Source of the DNA: Elysia marginata | Taxonomy: Eukaryota > Mollusca > Gastropoda > Plakobranchidae | Reading direction: 5' to 3' | Assembly: GCA_019649035.1 (NCBI GenBank) | Contig: BMAT01007240.1 | Coordinates: 286,581-311,448 of the forward strand | Length of the DNA stretch: 24,868 nt | In this document: in pieces, positions 20,265 to 24,868 of the stretch | Layout of the letters: every line of letters starts with the position of its first letter | How positions within the stretch are numbered: the stretch's first letter is position 1 | Notes under the pieces: generated by a model | Databases searched by the model: none | What the model was told of the DNA's origin: nothing | The model's input: only the letters and a program-made list of their open reading frames with translations | Translations under genes and position numbers: made by a program

Positions 20265-22740
20265 ACAATAGTATAATTATGTTCTCTGAATGTCAAGACA
20301 CTATAGCAGGAATCAATGTATGGTCCAGATATGAATATTCTTGTTAAACTTTTTTGCGTTCGTGAATGTTATAATTACATGAGTAGAAGCGGAAAAGGTA
20401 GATTTATGTGACAAAAATATTGACAACACCTTCTTTGAACTTAAAAAGCAAGTTAATGAGGGCCGTGATCAAAACCTACTCCTCCTGAATTAAAGACACC
20501 TTAAAACTGAAATATAGCGCTATGTTGACTCTTTATAGTTTTTTTCATGAATCATAATAGAGATGTTATCGGGTGTCTTATTACAGATGCGCTTTCTTAA
20601 AATAAGAAAACGTATCGTATTCATTCTGCGGCCGTTCTTGCTCAAATCATCATTAATGATCTTAAAAAATATATTTCAATTTTCACATTCATCAAAGGAA
20701 GTTATTGACAGAAAATGAGTCCGCACTCAGAAAACTTTTCTGTTTGAAGTAAACATAGTTTTACATTCTCTGCTCATTATATACTTTATATGTGTTAACA
20801 CTCTCTTGTGCTCGGCATTGAGTATTACCAAAATAGCCTGGACTTTAAGCATTGAACCTCAACTTATTGCTTCCTCAAAAAACAGAAGTTTAACAGAACC
20901 GGTGTTCATAAAAATCGATTTTTAAATTATTTTAAGTATTTTTTATGAGGACCACCGTACTGAGAACTGTTGAGATCGTAGAAAGGATAGCACATTATAT
21001 CTTTGCTAGTGTATTCAAGTTCAAACGAGCTGCCTTAATGGTTTTAAAAATTATCAGGAGCCCTTTGCTATCGGTCTATTTGCTGTACATAACAAAATAG
21101 TTTATTATCATATCATTTAAATCTGAGGCTTAAATGAGAACAAGAGAGAGAAAAATATATTTTTGTTGAACAAAATCAAACTTTTACATTGGATTGGTAT
21201 TTTTAAAGATTATTTTGTCAAGGGTTCAGGGCAAAAAAAAACACAAAAAAAGTTTCATCTTGAATTATGATAACAAATTTTAATCTCAGTCATTTTTTGT
21301 TCCCTTAAATGTAAAATAACAGGAAAAGTGTATCTATTTTTATCAATATACTGATGCACTTTAACAGAATCTTAATTTTTTTATGCAGCAATCAACTTCA
21401 TAGATGCAATATTTTTGAGAGGGTGGTTTCTTATCATTGGGAGAAAAGCATCATGCGATGCATACAAAATTATTTAATGGCCAAAAGTTTTTATCCAGAC
21501 AGCCCATAGGGACACATTCCTTGTTTGATGCACGTCATCGGGGATCCTTGTCGTGGAGGACATTGGATATTAAATTTGACTACCTGTCTGGGTTTTTCCA
21601 CTGTAATTTATAATCAATGAGTGTAAAAGGCAAGTAGGGGCGGCGATTTTTATATTTAAAATGCACGATGTAAATATAAATACGCAAAGAGAGGATATTA
21701 GTTTCTTCATGTTTATCACTTAAGTTTATATAATACATCTTTTCCTACTTCTGTTGGTTTTTTCATAAAGGTAATTTATCAAAACCACATTTCGTTTCTA
21801 AATTTTGTATCGATAATTTGAAATAATGTGTTATTGTTATACTGCTTAGGAAAAAGAGTAATGTTTTTAAAATTAAAAACATATAATTTAAGTTGATTAA
21901 TATTTTTATTTGTAATTAAATCTGTAGTATACAGATACAATTAGGTATGAAGGATGTCTTTTTACTCCCGAATTATATTCTTAGAATTGCCTACTGCTTT
22001 CATATTTTTCTCAATTTTCAAAGTGATTGCCACCATCTTCATCATCATTTCTGTTTTCTTCTGTCTGGTCTGGTTTCCTATTCTTATATATTTTTTATCC
22101 GTACCTTGCTCATCTTTCGTTTCGAGCGGTCGCTACTCTCTTTATAAATAATATTGGTAAAATCCTCCATCAACAATTTTTTTCCTATCATAATTTTCCA
22201 TTAATAACATGTTTGTGTTTCACTATTGTGCACCATTTTAAATGAACCGGCAATCCATTGGTCATCTTACTTTTCCAACTTATAGAGCAAGTTGAAATTC
22301 TGCTTCTGTCATGACATTTAGTGTGTTTATTATTTTAACTTCTTCAGCATTTAGGTTTTTACAGGGCTATTTTAAATGGTGTAAAGCACTTTTAAAAATT
22401 GATTAAAAGAACAATGATTCATTAAATCAAAATACGAATCCACTTTTTGTTCTTCTAACGTAGTCACTCTCCTGTTTATCTGGAATCCTCATCTAGAATT
22501 CGATTTATCTCTTCTTTTTTAAAATGCAGTTTAAGCTTCTACAAAGATGCAGGTGAAATTCTAAACAACTTTCGCATTCGAAAATATAGTTTTTTTATGA
22601 AAAAATCTAAAAAGTACAGAAAAGTGAAGTCGTCAACAAGAAGATAGTGCGAGAAGTTGTCTCCTTATGACCATCCTTGTCCCAACGAAATGATGTAATT
22701 TGTCCCATTTTGCATTGGCCTTGCTCACGCGATATATCCA
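20265..22740. other. Intergenic or intronic DNA, nothing recognised
   Basis: AT-rich stretch. Overlapping hydrophobic plus-strand frames at 21947-22245 come from a pyrimidine-rich sequence. An 8-base inverted pair CCAGACAG/CTGTCTGG spans about 21497-21594 and is too short to call an element. Confidence 0.45.
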
Positions 22741-24237
22741 TCGAGTCTAGTGAGGAAATTCGGGTGTGCATTTGCATAATGTTAAAGAGAACGCACTGTC
22801 ATCAATTTCATCCCTGTCTGTTCTGAGACTGCTTATGCATTGTTTCAAGTCTTATCGCATGCGTGTGGTGTTGAGATTAAGGTGATATTACCAAGCACAC
22901 ACGTTCTCTGTATGTGAGTGTAGTACCAAACAATATTGCACTTATAGAATTGAGTTTCACGTTGATGCAGTGTCGTAAAAAATGGCATATTCCAACTTTT
23001 AAACATTCACGTTTATCAGCTATTAACTTTGACATTGATTCGCATACATACTAATTTTAGAGACATTTTGTTGGACAAAACATAAATTATACTGCTAGGA
23101 ACTTGAACAAAATTAAAGTTTCTAACTGTTTTGCTTTACTTACGTATTTTTAATTTTTTTTTATTAGCCATATCTTGCCTAACTATGGTTAAAAATCATA
23201 GATTTGAAAGTACTGCTTTTAAATTCGACTTGTCTGATGACTGCAATAAAAATTTAACATTATGAAACAGCATCTGGTATCTGGCAATTTCATCGGTATC
23301 TGGACACGTGCTATGAAAAAAATGGCCCGGGAAGATTTTGTGTGGATCGCATCTTTGCACACACACACACACCTGCTATCTTTTTTTCCATTAACCTCCA
23401 GAGAGTATTTTGATAGTGTTTATCGCAGGAATACTATGGAGTTGTGTAGCATCCCAATAATATTGTTGCGCTCAATGACAACCTATTTAATGAACGCTCA
23501 ACCTGCGCATGTCTAATATTAATGGTAAAAGTACAGGCTTTCCCACTAAACACCAGCATTTGTTAGAGCTGCGTTCTCACTTAATCCTGATTTGCATTGC
23601 TATTGATTTTTGTGAGAACAACCAACGAAACTAAAAAGGGTATTAGAAACATGCACATAATTATCTTATAGTGAGTAGGTAAATTACTCAATAAAATCAA
23701 CAGAAACATTTGTAGGTGGAACATAATAAAAAGATAATGATCAACAGGAAAACCTCTCCAACCATATGACAATGCTGTAATTGGCTTTCACCAAAAGCCG
23801 TCAACAGCTATGCTGCTTTGCGTAGCTCCCTGGAGGGTGTCTCCATTTTCATAGACCTTCGCTTTACTCGCCTCTAGCCGCCTATGAAAATTGTTCATTA
23901 CAGCTGTCTAGTCAGAACGCGTAAGGAAAAAACCGACTCTCTGACGAGTTTAGGCGTAAATTGTCTCTGTTGCTTTGTTGTCGAAAGGTTTTCCAGCTGA
24001 ACAGAAAATTTTGAAAAATCTTATTTGAACAGTTTAACTTTTATAAAACGATTTCCTGGTAGCTTTAGTCAAAACATAAACTTTAACTGGTGAATATTAA
24101 TTTTAATTAAAATGACAATTAGAAGACGAGGGTCGATGTTTTCATAAGTACCTTTTACTTAAAAACTATTATATTTTCTTTACAAGATTTTAGATCGAAT
24201 TATGAACTATTTATGAACACGTGTTTATTTATTGCTT
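22741..24237. other. Intergenic or intronic DNA with a short AC repeat and one inverted repeat
   Basis: A (CA)n run of about 15 bases is near 23359-23373. The 84-codon plus-strand frame at 23262-23516 crosses that repeat and has no domain. Perfect 10-base arms ATTTTCATAG/CTATGAAAAT lie at 23845-23854 and 23882-23891. No gene is supported. Confidence 0.45.
23845..23891. repeat. Perfect 10-base inverted repeat with 27-base CpG-containing loop
   Basis: ATTTTCATAG at 23845-23854 and CTATGAAAAT at 23882-23891 are exact complements. The loop contains three CpG. It could be the centre of a decayed foldback element or chance. Confidence 0.45.
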
Positions 24238-24293
<56 letters not shown>

Positions 24294-24330
24294 CTCTGTC
24301 ACTTCCTTTTTCCTCTCTCTTTCTCTATTT
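24238..24330 (+). repeat. C-run and (CT)n microsatellite
   Basis: About eleven C are followed by more than twenty uninterrupted TC units (to about 24291), then a decayed CT-rich tail with TTTCC and CTCT units. It is the longest perfect simple repeat in the assembled sequence and is likely to be polymorphic. Confidence 0.95.
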
Positions 24331-24560
24331 CTCTTATATCTTTCTAGAAACTTTTTGTTACCTCGAAATATATGAAACAGCCAAAAAAAAAGTAAAGTAA
24401 AATATCACAATTAATTAATTAGCCCGGAGATTTAGAGGTGAGGGCGGAGGTGATCGTTACAGTCTGTGTTACTGTTTTGAAATTACTATGGGTTAAGTTT
24501 ATTCTATACCAGCTTCCTCACCTTCTCTTCCTGCTGATGTTCCGTGACTCACACTTGATT
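24331..24560. other. Intergenic DNA, nothing recognised
   Basis: AT-rich at first, then GC-richer from about 24420 towards the SINE-like block. No gene was recognised. Confidence 0.4.
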
Positions 24561-24566
24561 AACTCT

Positions 24567-24828
24567 GTCGGCTGAGGTGAGGTTTGCCTCCCAATGGATA
24601 CCCAGCAGGGGTTCGAGGAGAAGTATCAATCAAATCTGTGTGTATAATGAGCAAGAGCTCCAGGAGGAAACTGGGAATGGAACGAGGTGGATGGGGATGT
24701 TGGGAGATAGCTTATGCGTCATCGTGGTCGCTGTTTATGAAAGCTTGACAGCCGTATCTTACACACGCGTCTATTTTCAAAATCATTATCAGCCTACGGT
24801 GTGAATCTTCATCACAGACTACTACCAA
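24567..24828 (+). mobile_element. Probable tRNA-derived SINE, second family or diverged copy
   Basis: A box A-like sequence around 24569-24582 (CGGCTGAGGTGAGG) and a box B-like GGTTCGAGG at 24610-24618 bracket a tRNA-like GTTTGCCTCCCAATGG segment. A GC-richer body of about 200 bases follows without a stable protein reading. The 75-codon frame at 24577-24804 overlaps the tRNA-like head and is not considered a gene. Box A is a weak match. The family is not identified, and no GCGCTATATAAAT tail is present before the next tRNA-like head begins. Confidence 0.4.
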
Positions 24829-24868
24829 CTCTGTGGCCTAGCGGTAAGACACCCGCTCAGAGATCGGA
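24829..24868 (+). mobile_element. tRNA-like SINE head, cut by the window edge
   Basis: TGGCCTAGCGG at 24834-24844 is a good box A. The following GACACCCGCTC...GATCGGA keeps spacing similar to the SINE head at 9352. Box B would lie just beyond the window. It may be a SINE or a genuine tRNA gene; its resemblance to 9360-9392 favours a SINE. Confidence 0.55.

Noticed and set aside
21947-22245. Overlapping hydrophobic plus-strand frames resembling a GPCR transmembrane helix (IIISVFFCLVWFP)
   Set aside because: Three overlapping frames are all hydrophobic because the sequence is T- and pyrimidine-rich. There are no other helices, no NPxxY motif and no splice sites.
22770-22777. POU octamer ATTTGCAT
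   Set aside because: An 8-mer expected by chance in AT-rich DNA; another copy at 3773-3780 has no shared context.
24577-24804. 75-codon plus-strand frame
   Set aside because: It overlaps a tRNA-like SINE head and body; no domain is recognised.
1-24868. Prokaryotic features (operons, CRISPR, ribosome binding sites)
   Set aside because: Coding density, SINE and LINE content and splice-like signals are eukaryotic; no regularly spaced direct repeats were seen.

Overview
The window is eukaryotic and gene-poor. It is AT-rich (roughly two thirds A+T by eye). Nearly every open frame is short and unconvincing. The recognisable landmarks are a tRNA-derived SINE, a 5'-truncated RTE-clade LINE with target-site duplications, dispersed low-copy repeats, microsatellites, a 553-base assembly gap and a few exon-like stretches with splice signals. 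The SINE tail type, the RTE element, the CT/GA and ATT microsatellites and the low gene density would fit a marine invertebrate, most likely a mollusc such as a gastropod. That is inference; no marker gene settles it.

Layout. 1-9264 is mostly unannotatable intergenic or intronic DNA. It holds a CT-rich tract (1002-1170), a GC-richer patch with competing open frames (2320-2480), copy A of a dispersed repeat (about 3223-3449), a weak 60-codon ORF (4945-5127), a C-run repeat (6115-6169), a polypurine tract (7955-8070) and a possible retroposed tail on the minus strand (8717-8815). 9265-9317 looks like a small non-coding exon on the plus strand, followed 34 bases later by a SINE (9352-9673). 10278-10326 is related to 812-860. 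An ATT microsatellite runs into the gap at 11051-11603.

The best protein-coding evidence is next to the gap. On the minus strand, 11718-11939 (open on to a stop at 11697) reads as an exon resembling the C-terminal coiled-coil region of SFR1/MEI5, the SWI5 partner that supports RAD51 recombination. On the plus strand, 14940-14997 reads as a first coding exon. It has a strong start context, an amphipathic MxWL-type N-terminus like those of golgin-84 or TMF1, and a GTATGT donor. It lies at the edge of a CpG-richer block (about 14930-15430) that also contains a second minus-strand exon candidate (15034-15115) and an imperfect inverted repeat. If both genes are real, this block may be a shared or bidirectional 5' region, but the exons have not been shown to connect.

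15440-24868 is again sparse. It holds copy B of the dispersed repeat (about 15798-16025), a decayed coding-like tract on the minus strand with three DENEQ-like repeats (16430-16757), a compact hairpin (17131-17156), a GA-rich tract (19038-19122), the RTE remnant (19877-20255), a long CT microsatellite (24238-24330), and at the end two tRNA-like SINE heads in tandem, the second cut by the window edge. No clearly novel system is visible. The most useful leads are the SFR1-like exon, the candidate first exon, the uncatalogued dispersed repeats and the clean RTE insertion.
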